The notes: a model not told the origin generated them from the letters alone. Shown: positions 1-6,475, counted from the first letter of the stretch. The stretch: DNA of 10,798 nt from 2-12-FULL-40-12 sp964518135 (GCA_964518135.1 CAZFEY010000026.1:1-10798), one strand, 5' to 3'. Made by a program: numbers and translations.

Positions 1-1318
1 TGGCTATGGTTTCATCAAAATAAAGCTCTACCTTGCCAACTGGTCCATTTCTGTGCTTGGCAACTATTATGTCTGCGATATTTTTTCTGGCGGTTTCTGG
101 CCTGTATCGATCTTCTCTATAAATAAACAAAACAACATCGGCATCTTGTTCTATGGCTCCGGTTTCTCTTAGATCGGATAATCTTGGGATTTGAGGTGTT
201 CTTTTCTCTACCTCTCTGGAAAGTTGAGATAGGGCTAAGACTGGTATATTAAGTTCTTTTGCCAGCCCTTTTAAGGAGCGTGAAATTTCGGTCATCTGTT
301 GAACAATACTGCTCATTGTGTTTCTTGGTTCCATAAGTTGGAGATAATCAACGACTATCAACCCCAATCCTTGGTCGGCTTGCAGTCTTCTTGCCATCGC
401 TCTCATTTGCAGAATATTTGGGGAAGAACTGTCGTCTATATAAATTGGAGCTTCGGCCAATATGCTCATTGCTTGCTGTATTCTGGTGAAATCATTATCT
501 TCTCCCTCGCCAGATAATCTACCGGTTCTCAATCTCCACAAATCAACATTGGCAAAGCTGGAGATTAATCTATCAACAACTTGATCCTTGGACATTTCCA
601 AAGAAAAAATACCAACAGGAAGTTTATTTGTTACTGCAATATAAGATGCAAAATTAAGAGCCAGGGAAGATTTTCCCATGCTTGGCCTGGAAGCCAGAAC
701 GACAAGATCAGATTTTTGTAATCCGGCCAATATATTATCGAGAGCGGCAAAACCGGTTGGAACGCCCCTTGGTGTTCCTTGGTGTTTAGATAATTGATCA
801 ATTCGCTCAAAAGCTTCTTCTAGGGTCTCTTTGACTGGGGTGAACGCTTGCGTTAATCCTTTTTGGGCTATACTGAAAATTCTCCTTTCTGCGTTATCAA
901 TTAAGACATCTGTTTCTTCTGATTCGTCATAACCCATCGATTCTATTTCGTGGCCAGCATCGATAAGGTCTCTTAAAACTCTTTTTCTTTGGACAATCTT
1001 GGCATAATTAAGAACGTGGCTGGAAGTGGGAACCGAATTGATGAGCTCGGTTAGATAAGCGCCTCCGCCAATATCATCTAATTCTTTTTTTTCTTTAAGT
1101 CGCGTAGATATTGAAAGTAGGTCTATGGGTTCTCCCTTTTCGAATAATTCAATCGCAACTTCGTATATTTCTTGATGGTTTTTCTTATAAAAGTCTCTAA
1201 TTTGCAAAAAATCCACTACTTTAACAATAGCGTTCTTATCAAGCAATAAAGAGCCGAGCAGCGATTTCTCGGCATCTATATTTTGAGGTGGTATTTTTTG
1301 TTTAATATCGTTAGTCAT
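1..1318 (-). CDS. dnaB: Replicative DNA helicase DnaB (3' end outside window)
   Basis: Hexameric helicase that unwinds DNA at the replication fork and binds primase. Reading the minus strand from ATG at 1318 gives 439 uninterrupted residues; roughly 20-30 C-terminal residues lie beyond the left edge. The N-terminal DnaB domain starts with PPQNIDAEKSLLGSLL (residues 10-25). The RecA-like domain has Walker A RPSMGKS (211-217, Ser where Thr is more usual), Walker B LIVVDYLQLM (320-329), the DLRETGAIEQDADVV block (382-396) and the KHRNGP arginine-finger region (421-426). No intein interrupts it. There is no Shine-Dalgarno sequence; a promoter-like pair lies 40-68 bp upstream. It is transcribed away from the YbaK gene and shares a -35 region with a plus-strand promoter. 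Family assignment is certain; only the missing end is unseen. Confidence 0.97.
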   Translation of the reverse strand, partial: MTNDIKQKIPPQNIDAEKSLLGSLLLDKNAIVKVVDFLQIRDFYKKNHQEIYEVAIELFEKGEPIDLLSISTRLKEKKELDDIGGGAYLTELINSVPTSSHVLNYAKIVQRKRVLRDLIDAGHEIESMGYDESEETDVLIDNAERRIFSIAQKGLTQAFTPVKETLEEAFERIDQLSKHQGTPRGVPTGFAALDNILAGLQKSDLVVLASRPSMGKSSLALNFASYIAVTNKLPVGIFSLEMSKDQVVDRLISSFANVDLWRLRTGRLSGEGEDNDFTRIQQAMSILAEAPIYIDDSSSPNILQMRAMARRLQADQGLGLIVVDYLQLMEPRNTMSSIVQQMTEISRSLKGLAKELNIPVLALSQLSREVEKRTPQIPRLSDLRETGAIEQDADVVLFIYREDRYRPETARKNIADIIVAKHRNGPVGKVELYFDETIA

Positions 1319-1357
1319 CTGTATATTCAAATTTAACAGAAAACTAGGGGGAGCGCA

Positions 1358-1386
1358 AATATCATCCAAAAAACGCACATTGACAA
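1358..1386 (-). promoter_or_regulatory. Predicted dnaB promoter
   Basis: On the minus strand TTGTCA (1386-1381, 5/6 to consensus) is followed after 17 nt by GATATT (1363-1358, 4/6). Transcription would begin near 1351, giving a leader of about 33 nt before the dnaB ATG. The -35 box overlaps the -35 box of the plus-strand promoter at 1380-1407. Confidence 0.45.
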
Positions 1387-1407
1387 CAAACATAGTTTTT
1401 TTATACT
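1380..1407 (+). promoter_or_regulatory. Strong consensus promoter pointing away from dnaB
   Basis: A perfect TTGACA (1380-1385) is followed after 16 nt by TATACT (1402-1407, 5/6). Predicted transcription start is about 1414. The nearest protein start is 140 nt away, and a terminator-like hairpin at 1449-1472 lies between, so the promoter may serve a short RNA. Its -35 shares five base pairs with the dnaB -35, so the two promoters should exclude each other. Confidence 0.6.
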
Positions 1408-1413
1408 GAAAGC

Positions 1414-1480
1414 AGATGATTTCCAATGGCGCTTTGCGTTTTTGATAGGCCGTGCACCACAAGGTGGGCGGCTTTTATCT
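1414..1480 (+). ncRNA. Candidate ~65-nt small RNA or attenuated leader
   Basis: This is the interval between a consensus promoter (1380-1407) and a terminator-like hairpin with T-rich tail (1449 to about 1487). It has no convincing reading frame. GCGCTTT at 1429-1435 can also pair with AAAGCGC at 1492-1498, enclosing the hairpin in a larger alternative fold. It could be a free-standing small RNA or an attenuator ahead of the YbaK gene. I recognise no known RNA family, and the call rests only on promoter plus terminator. Confidence 0.35.
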
Positions 1481-1487
1481 TATTTTT
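1449..1487 (+). terminator. Rho-independent terminator-like hairpin
   Basis: The stem arms are 1449-1458 and 1463-1472, with an ACAA loop. Eight pairs are Watson-Crick, one is G-U and one is a G-G mismatch. TTTTATCTTATTTTT follows directly. It stands between the promoter at 1380 and the YbaK start. Confidence 0.55.
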
Positions 1488-1518
1488 AAGAAAAGCGCAT
1501 ATTAGAATTTTAACGGGG

Positions 1519-1547
1519 TTGATTTTATGCTTTTTGCCTGCTAATAT
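1519..1547 (+). promoter_or_regulatory. Extended -10 promoter giving a leaderless ybaK transcript
   Basis: TTGATT (1519-1524), a 17-nt spacer, and TAATAT (1542-1547) preceded by the TGn extension (TGC, 1539-1541). Seven nucleotides past the -10 box is 1554, the A of the YbaK ATG, so the mRNA would be leaderless. TGCTAATAT also forms the -10 of the promoter upstream of 23S rRNA (10458-10466). Confidence 0.45.
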
Positions 1548-1553
1548 TTACAA

Positions 1554-2027
1554 ATGCCGATGCTGAAAAAATTACAAAAGCTTCTCGAGGACAATAAAGT
1601 CAAATACGAAGAGATTAATCATAGGATTGTTTACACTGCGCACGACAAAGCAGTAACTTTAAAGATTGCAGAAAAGGTAATTGGCAAAACTCTTGTTGTG
1701 AAATTCGATAAATCTATGGCGTTAGTTTTAATTTCAGCTAATAAAAACCTAGATAAGCAGAAATTGAAAAAGATTGCCAAGTCAAAGAAGATAGATTTTG
1801 CAAAAGAGGCATGGATGAAGAAAAATTTGAAAGGCGTTAAGCTTGGTTCCGTACCACCATTCGGTACTCTTTGGAAACTTCCAACGTTTATTGATAGGGG
1901 ATTATTGAAAGAAAAGAAAGTTATCGTTAGTTCTGGCGCTTATAATAGCTCAATCAAATTAAATACAATAATTTTTAAAAAGATTATTCCGGATTTGGTT
2001 ATCAGTAATTTCGTTAAAAGAAGATAG
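1554..2027 (+). CDS. YbaK/ProX-family aminoacyl-tRNA deacylase-like protein
   Basis: Trans-editing domain protein of 157 aa. Known relatives hydrolyse mischarged tRNAs, for example Cys-tRNA(Pro) or Ala-tRNA(Pro), in the cytoplasm. Family landmarks are the N-terminal helix and NHRIVYTAHD (22-31), GKTLVVKF (44-51, holding the lysine expected at the catalytic position, K45), GSVPPFG (98-104), the FIDRGLL strand (112-118) and SSGAYNSSIKL (126-136). Length is usual for a stand-alone YbaK domain. No Shine-Dalgarno precedes it; ATG at 1560 is an alternative start, but the promoter position favours 1554. It ends five bases before tRNA-Ile(GAU), suggesting co-transcription with the tRNA pair. The family is well supported; the substrate cannot be read from sequence. 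Confidence 0.85.
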   Translation: MPMLKKLQKLLEDNKVKYEEINHRIVYTAHDKAVTLKIAEKVIGKTLVVKFDKSMALVLISANKNLDKQKLKKIAKSKKIDFAKEAWMKKNLKGVKLGSVPPFGTLWKLPTFIDRGLLKEKKVIVSSGAYNSSIKLNTIIFKKIIPDLVISNFVKRR

Positions 2028-2032
2028 TTAGC

Positions 2033-2104
2033 GGGCGTGTGGCTCAATGGTAGAGCACGTTCCTGATAAGAACGGGGTCGAAGGTTCGATTCCTTCCACG
2101 CCCA
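2033..2104 (+). tRNA. tRNA-Ile (anticodon GAT)
   Basis: Full cloverleaf. Acceptor stem GGGCGTG (2033-2039) pairs with CACGCCC (2097-2103) and the discriminator is A2104. The D-stem is GCTC/GAGC, the anticodon stem CGTTC/GAACG with loop CTGATAA and anticodon GAT at 2065-2067, and the T-loop TTCGATT. CCA is not encoded. Isoleucine GAT next to alanine TGC is the pair usually found inside 16S-23S spacers, but here a YbaK gene lies upstream. Confidence 0.95.
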
Positions 2105-2110
2105 CAATCC

Positions 2111-2181
2111 GGGCCTGTAGTTTAATGGTAGAACACCTCATTTGCAATGAGGAGACGGCAGTTCGATTCTGCCTAGGTCCA
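2111..2181 (+). tRNA. tRNA-Ala (anticodon TGC), copy 1
   Basis: Acceptor GGGCCTG (2111-2117) pairs with TAGGTCC (2174-2180), including the G3-U70 wobble that specifies alanine; the discriminator is A2181. The anticodon stem is CCTCA/TGAGG with loop TTTGCAA, and the T-stem is GGCAG/CTGCC. CCA is not encoded. It lies six bases after tRNA-Ile and nine bases before the assembly gap. A second intact Ala(TGC) gene is at 6568-6638 and further Ala-like pieces surround it. Confidence 0.95.
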
Positions 2182-2190
2182 TTTTTAAAG

Positions 2191-2200
2191 NNNNNNNNNN
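2191..2200. other. Assembly gap (ten Ns)
   Basis: Ten undetermined bases. Runs of exactly ten Ns are commonly placeholders of unknown length. The gap follows the Ile-Ala tRNA pair and precedes the start of the transpeptidase gene by about 33 bases, so the promoter of that gene, and possibly more, may be missing. Confidence 0.95.
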
Positions 2201-2233
2201 GAAGCCTATCAAAAATCTTGGCGAAAAGTTAAG

Positions 2234-3628
2234 ATGGTGAGAAAATTAGCGCTATTTTTTTTATTTCTAGGAAGTATTATTGTGCTTCTGTTTTTTGTAT
2301 ATAAAGAGCATATAGCCGAGAGGGGCAAGTTATCTTTACCCGAAAGTTTAACTAAAGAAATAGTTTTCATTAACGAAAATAATGAAGAAAATGATCCGTT
2401 TTACCTAAAGATGATCCCGGATGTGAGAGACGATTATATTTTAGAAGGCAAAAGTTTTATTGAGGTTAATTTAGGATTGATGCAATTAAGAGTTTACAAA
2501 GACGGAGATTTGATCAAACAGGTGCCTATTTTGGCGCGTGGAGATCCGCAAGGGTGGGGAGGTTCAGCGTTGGGAGTTTACAATGTTTTATCTGGCTATA
2601 GATCAAGTTATTCTGGCATCGCAGAGGTTTATATACCCTTTGCCTTGCACTATTATGGTAAATACTGGTTGCATGGAGAACCTTATTACCCAAATGGTCA
2701 AAAAATGATCTCTGCTGTGTCCGGAGGTTGCATTAGGATGCATGACAACGATGCAAAAGATATTTATGATCTTGCTGAAATTAATATGCCGGTAATTGTG
2801 CTAGACAATGAAAGGATTGATCACAATTTTGTCGCCAAGGATCAGTTTGATTTTCCAAAAGTATCAGCAAAAAGCTACATTGTCGCCGATTTAAATTCTG
2901 GCTTTGTTTTTGCGAATAAAAACCATAACGAAAAACTGCCATTAGCCTCTTTGACGAAGTTAATGACGGCTATTGTTGTTGCAGAGAATATTGATTTAAG
3001 AAGGATAATACAGGTAGAACCAGAAATGCTTAAGGCATATGGAGATACTGACAACATTGAAGTTGGTAAAAGGTTTGGGGTTGTGGAGTTGTTTTATCCG
3101 CTTTTAATTGAATCATCCAATGATGCGGCAGAGGTGCTAAGCGGTTTCTTGGGCAGAGAAAAGACTATTGAGTTAATGAATAAAAAAGCGCAAAACATAT
3201 TAATGTCAGATACCAGGTTTATTGATCCGCACGGTTATGAAGCGGGCAATATTTCGACAGCTCAAGACCTTTTCCAGTTAGCTAAATATATCACCGAGGC
3301 TAGGTTTTTGTTGTGGAATATTACTAAGGGTGAAAAAGTGACCACTTTTAAGCAAATAGAGTTTGATATTGAAGAATTCTGGAATAAGAACATCTTTACC
3401 GAGGACGAAAACCTAATCGGCGGGAAAACAGGCTTTATTGAACAATCAAAGAATAATGCGATTTTTGTTTTTAAATTTCTTGCCGGCGAACAGGTGAAAA
3501 ATGTTGCAATTATACTTATGGGATCGGATGATGATAAGCGAGACACCCAAATTATATATAAATGGCTAAAAGATAATTATTCTTTACTCTCTGTAGTTCC
3601 GTTAGACGATAATAATTATATCGAATAA
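2234..3628 (+). CDS. Fused L,D-transpeptidase (YkuD) and D-Ala-D-Ala carboxypeptidase (S11)
   Basis: A 464-aa membrane-anchored peptidoglycan enzyme with two catalytic domains. An N-terminal hydrophobic helix (about 5-23) should tether it outside the membrane. Residues ~74-191 form a YkuD L,D-transpeptidase domain with WLHGEP (H147) and SGGCIRMHDNDA (catalytic C166, R168). Residues ~211-450 form an S11 carboxypeptidase with SLTK (S239, K242), SSN (294-296) and KTG (398-400), so both active sites look intact. By family knowledge, the carboxypeptidase trims pentapeptides to tetrapeptides, the acyl donors that an L,D-transpeptidase uses for 3-3 cross-links, so the fusion joins successive steps. 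The ATG precedes the anchor directly; no clear ribosome-binding site is seen. The promoter may lie in the gap. Domain calls are firm; physical coupling of the steps is inference. Confidence 0.92.
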   Translation: MVRKLALFFLFLGSIIVLLFFVYKEHIAERGKLSLPESLTKEIVFINENNEENDPFYLKMIPDVRDDYILEGKSFIEVNLGLMQLRVYKDGDLIKQVPILARGDPQGWGGSALGVYNVLSGYRSSYSGIAEVYIPFALHYYGKYWLHGEPYYPNGQKMISAVSGGCIRMHDNDAKDIYDLAEINMPVIVLDNERIDHNFVAKDQFDFPKVSAKSYIVADLNSGFVFANKNHNEKLPLASLTKLMTAIVVAENIDLRRIIQVEPEMLKAYGDTDNIEVGKRFGVVELFYPLLIESSNDAAEVLSGFLGREKTIELMNKKAQNILMSDTRFIDPHGYEAGNISTAQDLFQLAKYITEARFLLWNITKGEKVTTFKQIEFDIEEFWNKNIFTEDENLIGGKTGFIEQSKNNAIFVFKFLAGEQVKNVAIILMGSDDDKRDTQIIYKWLKDNYSLLSVVPLDDNNYIE

Positions 3629-3651
3629 TTCTATTTTTTATTTTATGTTTG

Positions 3652-3660
3652 TGTTATATT
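3652..3660 (+). promoter_or_regulatory. Extended -10 promoter for the MshEN-domain gene
   Basis: TGTTATATT: the TG extension at 3652-3653 and a -10 hexamer TATATT at 3655-3660. No good -35 box is visible. Transcription would begin near 3667, leaving a leader of about 63 nt that ends in the Shine-Dalgarno sequence at 3718-3723. Confidence 0.4.
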
Positions 3661-3729
3661 GAGCTTATAAAGCGGCTACTTAATCAGGTAAATACATACG
3701 CTAACCCGCTCTTTAAAAAGGAGAGACAA

Positions 3730-4188
3730 ATGGACCAAGGAAAAAAACCAACAAGGATGAAGCGAATAGGAGATTTACTGCAAGAAAAGGGCATAACATC
3801 GCCAGACGCGTTGGAAAAATTTTTAAGAGAGAGGTACGAGGCCGGAATTGTTATTAGCGAGATCTTGCAAGAGATGGAGCTGATAATGGAGTATCAAATT
3901 CTTAATGCCTTATCGAGACAATTACATGTCCCGTTCATTGATTTGGACGGTGAACAGCCCGTCGACATGCATGTTGTGCGATTGATGAGCGCAGAGTTGG
4001 TAAAGAGCAATAAAGCTTTACCTTGGCGATTAGAAGGTGACACACTTGTGGTGGCAATGGTAGATCCTTCCAATCAAAAAGTTATTAGCAATATTGCACT
4101 AATCACTGGTTATTCTATTAAGCCAGGGATATGTTCTGAGAAGGCGTTAGAGGAGGTGTACCAAAAGCTCTTTAGCGAAAAGGAATAA
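3730..4188 (+). CDS. Stand-alone MshEN (GspE/PilB N-terminal) domain protein
   Basis: A 152-aa protein matching the N-terminal domain of type II secretion/type IV pilus ATPases (T2SSE_N/MshEN), which in some family members binds cyclic di-GMP; the ATPase part is absent. Start ATG 3730 is chosen because AAGGAG at 3718-3723 is well spaced; an upstream ATG at 3649 in the same frame has no such signal and would precede the predicted promoter. The first half-motif RIGDLLQEKGI (12-22) is good. In the second, VISEILQEMELI (41-52), the usual Leu-Gly is replaced by Ile-Ser, so nucleotide binding is doubtful. The tail VKSNKALPWRLEGDTLVVAMVDPSN (91-115) is typical of this domain. It is separate from its neighbours. 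It may be a regulatory or adaptor subunit for a pilus ATPase elsewhere. Confidence 0.8.
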   Translation: MDQGKKPTRMKRIGDLLQEKGITSPDALEKFLRERYEAGIVISEILQEMELIMEYQILNALSRQLHVPFIDLDGEQPVDMHVVRLMSAELVKSNKALPWRLEGDTLVVAMVDPSNQKVISNIALITGYSIKPGICSEKALEEVYQKLFSEKE

Positions 4189-4193
4189 ATTAT

Positions 4194-4218
4194 AGCCGGT
4201 ATGTGTATTCTACCGGCT
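4194..4218 (+). terminator. Hairpin after the MshEN gene, possible weak terminator
   Basis: A perfect 8-bp stem, AGCCGGTA (4194-4201) with TACCGGCT (4211-4218), and a 9-nt loop, five bases after the stop codon. The downstream GTTATAAT is not a proper T-run, so termination would be weak. Confidence 0.45.
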
Positions 4219-4253
4219 GTTATAATACTAATTCCTTCCATGCCCGTCATTTG

Positions 4254-4262
4254 TGCTATAAT
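4254..4262 (+). promoter_or_regulatory. Extended -10 promoter for the SPFH gene
   Basis: TGCTATAAT: perfect TATAAT at 4257-4262 with the TG extension at 4254-4255. The -35 region is weak. The predicted start is near 4269, giving a leader of about 35 AT-rich nt. A second TGTTATAAT lies at 4218-4226, overlapping the hairpin arm. Confidence 0.5.
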
Positions 4263-4303
4263 AAATACATCGATAATAATTAATAAATTATTTAATAAAA
4301 TAT

Positions 4304-5098
4304 ATGGATATATTATTTACATGGTTATCTTTGCCCTGGATATTCGGAATAATTATTTTTTTGGTTATTACTGGTTTAAGAGTAATTGATCAATACGAAA
4401 GGGGAGTTATTTTAACTCTTGGAAAATTTACTGGTACAAGAAAGCCGGGCTTAACCTGGATTTTCGCTTTCTTGGGTATTCAGAGAATGATTAAGGTTGA
4501 TTTGCGTATTGCAACGGTTGATATTCCACAACAGGAAGTTATTACCAAAGACAACGTAACCGTAGGAATTAATGCAGTTCTTTATTTCCGAGTGGATAGC
4601 GCAGAGAAAGCGGTGTTGGAGGTGCAAAATTTTCGTCATGCAGCAGCGCTTTATGCGCAAGCAACACTAAGAGACGTGATTGGCGGTGTTGAGCTAGATG
4701 TTTTATTATCCGAGAGAGATAAAATTGCTGAAGAAATAAAAAAAATCGTTGACGTTGCAACTGATCCTTGGGGTATTGATGTTTCAACGATTAAAATTCA
4801 GGACATTGAATTGCCAGCTGATATGAAAAGAGTTATGGCAAAACAAGCAGAAGCTGAAAGAGAGAGAAGGGCTGTTATTGTTAGGGCAGAGGGAGAATTT
4901 ACAGCGGCAGAAAAACTATCTCAAGCGGCAAAAGTTTTGAGTGCAGTTCCTGCCGGTATTTCGATGAGAACATTGCAAACAATTGAAAAGATAAATCCCG
5001 ATCCGTCAAAAACTGTTATTTTTGCCTTACCAATAGAATTCATGGAAGGCATAAAATCTTTAACAGATTTTTTCGGAAGTAAAAACGGAAAGAAATAA
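4304..5098 (+). CDS. SPFH/stomatin-like (slipin) membrane protein
   Basis: A 264-aa prohibitin/stomatin-family protein thought to organise membrane microdomains and membrane proteases. A single hydrophobic hairpin or helix (about 7-25) is followed by the SPFH domain: IDQYERGVILTLGKF (28-42), PGLTWIF (48-54), the VDLRIATVDIPQQEVITKDN strand region (65-84) and GVELDVLLSERDKI (128-141). The coiled-coil stretch is KRVMAKQAEAERERRAVIV (175-193). It ends SAVPAGISMRTLQTIEKI..., as in bacterial slipins. These are often paired with an NfeD-type protein; none is present here. It converges with the next gene, 18 bases separating the stops, without an evident terminator. No Shine-Dalgarno is seen; the leader is A/T only. 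Confidence 0.92.
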   Translation: MDILFTWLSLPWIFGIIIFLVITGLRVIDQYERGVILTLGKFTGTRKPGLTWIFAFLGIQRMIKVDLRIATVDIPQQEVITKDNVTVGINAVLYFRVDSAEKAVLEVQNFRHAAALYAQATLRDVIGGVELDVLLSERDKIAEEIKKIVDVATDPWGIDVSTIKIQDIELPADMKRVMAKQAEAERERRAVIVRAEGEFTAAEKLSQAAKVLSAVPAGISMRTLQTIEKINPDPSKTVIFALPIEFMEGIKSLTDFFGSKNGKK

Positions 5099-5116
5099 AA
5101 TTTTGTAAGAGATAGA

Positions 5117-5935
5117 TTACCTAATTTCTCTTAAAAATTCTTCAGCGAGCATGGCAGTAGCTGTAGTGCTTTGGAAGAATGATTTCCAAACCACTACAAT
5201 ATCGGCGTCATTAAATATGGCGCGCTGGACTTCTCTTAAAGAATCTCCTCCAGCAATAGATATAAGAATATCGTAATTCGCTTTGATTCTGCGAATTTCA
5301 TGCAGAGGGATCTGCTTTTCTTTATTGAATTCTCCTTCGTCAACGCCACGGTGTAAAACAACGACTCGCGGTATTTTTTTTAATTGGCGCAAAACAGATA
5401 GAGGATATTCTACATTCATCATGTCTATCATAGCGTCTAATCCCAAATCTTCGCATTTTTGGATAAAAGCATTTAATGATTCGATTGGCGAATGCCCAAG
5501 AGCTACGGCCGCATCGGCTCCGGCACGGGCAGCTATTTCTACTTCTGTTTCGCCCCTATCCATCATTTTTAAGTCGGCTACAACATAGGGATATACGCTA
5601 AATGGTAAAGAATTTTCTGCGGTTTTATCAGGAAAAGAATAATTTTTCAAAGCAGCTTTTAGCAGCCTGAATGCCAATCCGTTTGAAGGTATATTTGAGA
5701 GTTGGGAAGCTTGTGAAACCTGCCCTAGTACGTGGGATCCATACAGAGATTTGATCTGTTTTATTCCATCTTCGCCATATCTTTTAATAAAAGGCGTACC
5801 AGCCTCAATCAGAATTCTATCGCTTATCGGTAGTTGCGGTATTATTCTATAGGCTTCTTCCAATGTGCTATTAAGCGCTATTTGAAGATAGCGCTTCTTG
5901 GGATTTAGTTTTGATTTTTTTTGATCTATGTTCAT
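5117..5935 (-). CDS. Archaeal-type 3-hexulose-6-phosphate synthase-like protein (OMPDC superfamily)
   Basis: A 272-aa TIM-barrel protein of the orotidine-5'-phosphate decarboxylase/hexulose-phosphate synthase superfamily. In Archaea, HPS with PHI supplies ribose phosphate by running the ribulose monophosphate route backwards. It resembles the HPS half of archaeal Fae-HPS: IEAGTPFIK (43-51), VADLKMMDRGETEVE (119-133, the D-x-K-x-x-D signature at 121/123/126), MIDMMNVEYP (169-178), VVLHRGVDE (192-200) and IAGGDS (227-232). Two oddities stand out. About 40 extra residues (roughly 68-113) separate the first and second barrel strands, and where HPS normally has a phosphate-binding V-G-R-A-I, this protein has VWKSFF (249-254). 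Activity is therefore uncertain. A TATAAT box at 5948-5943 would start transcription at about the ATG, so the mRNA is probably leaderless. No Fae or PHI gene is nearby. Confidence 0.78.
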   Translation of the reverse strand: MNIDQKKSKLNPKKRYLQIALNSTLEEAYRIIPQLPISDRILIEAGTPFIKRYGEDGIKQIKSLYGSHVLGQVSQASQLSNIPSNGLAFRLLKAALKNYSFPDKTAENSLPFSVYPYVVADLKMMDRGETEVEIAARAGADAAVALGHSPIESLNAFIQKCEDLGLDAMIDMMNVEYPLSVLRQLKKIPRVVVLHRGVDEGEFNKEKQIPLHEIRRIKANYDILISIAGGDSLREVQRAIFNDADIVVVWKSFFQSTTATAMLAEEFLREIR

Positions 5936-5942
5936 TATATAT

Positions 5943-5948
5943 ATTATA
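5943..5948 (-). promoter_or_regulatory. -10 box for a leaderless HPS-like transcript
   Basis: Perfect TATAAT on the minus strand, ending eight bases before the ATG at 5935. Transcription would start at about 5936, on or next to the initiation codon. No clear -35 sequence is visible in this very AT-rich stretch. Confidence 0.4.
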
Positions 5949-5975
5949 TTTGATTTTATTAGAAAATAAAACGTC

Positions 5976-6004
5976 TTTTCAATCTTTTTTATTTCTGATA
6001 AAGT
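5976..6004 (+). promoter_or_regulatory. Possible promoter of the VKOR gene
   Basis: TTTTCA (5976-5981), a 17-nt spacer and TAAAGT (5999-6004) with a TG extension at 5996-5997. The start would be near 6011, leaving only about eight leader nucleotides before the ATG at 6019. Both boxes are only 4/6 to consensus. Confidence 0.3.
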
Positions 6005-6018
6005 AGGCTTGGGTAAAA

Positions 6019-6474
6019 ATGAATCAACTAAGAACTCTTTCGATAATATTCATTGTTTTAGCTTTAATCGGCCTGGCTGACGCAGGCTATCTTACGATTA
6101 AGCATTATACCAATACTATTCCACCGTGCACATTACGGGGTTGTGAAACGGTTATAACTAGCCAGTATAACGAGATTGGCGGTATTCCAGTAGCTCTATT
6201 TGGAGTCATTTATTATTTGGACATTCTAACTTTCGGCTTTTTATATTTAAGAACAAGAAAAGAACAAATGTTAAAAATTGCCGCCATAATAACACCGGTA
6301 GGATTAGTCGCTTCTATATATTTTGTATATCTTCAGCTATATGTTATTGAGGCGATTTGCCAATATTGTATGTTGTCCGCCGGAACTTCAACGTTTCTAT
6401 TTATCGTGGGAATGTATGTTTTGTTAGAAACAAAGAAAAGTAAAAATAATTCAAAAAACGGGCCCTTAGCTTAG
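6019..6474 (+). CDS. Vitamin K epoxide reductase (VKOR) family thiol oxidoreductase
   Basis: A 151-aa polytopic membrane protein that, by family, reoxidises a DsbA-like partner using quinone, so replacing DsbB in disulfide formation. Four hydrophobic segments are visible (about 5-25, 56-76, 86-109, 117-137). The loop cysteines are C37 and C42 (PPCTLRGCETV), followed by the conserved GGIPVALFG (54-62); the active-site pair is CQYC (C114, C117). It is a VKOR domain alone; the thioredoxin domain fused to it in some bacteria is absent, and no DsbA gene is in the window. No Shine-Dalgarno is present. The last five codons and the TAG stop (6460-6474) coincide with the acceptor and D-stem of a tRNA-like sequence, so the C-terminal GPLA is tRNA-derived. 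Confidence 0.92.
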   Translation: MNQLRTLSIIFIVLALIGLADAGYLTIKHYTNTIPPCTLRGCETVITSQYNEIGGIPVALFGVIYYLDILTFGFLYLRTRKEQMLKIAAIITPVGLVASIYFVYLQLYVIEAICQYCMLSAGTSTFLFIVGMYVLLETKKSKNNSKNGPLA

Positions 6475-6475
6475 T

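Noticed and set aside
2047..2232. A 61-aa open frame over the Ile and Ala tRNAs and the N gap.
   Set aside because: It is translation of tRNA sequence and undetermined bases.
3649..3729. An upstream ATG extending the MshEN protein by 27 residues.
   Set aside because: The strong Shine-Dalgarno at 3718-3723 serves ATG 3730, and the upstream start would precede the predicted transcription start.
4201..4389. A 62-aa open frame starting at 4201.
   Set aside because: It begins in a hairpin loop, overlaps the SPFH start in another frame and lacks a ribosome-binding site.
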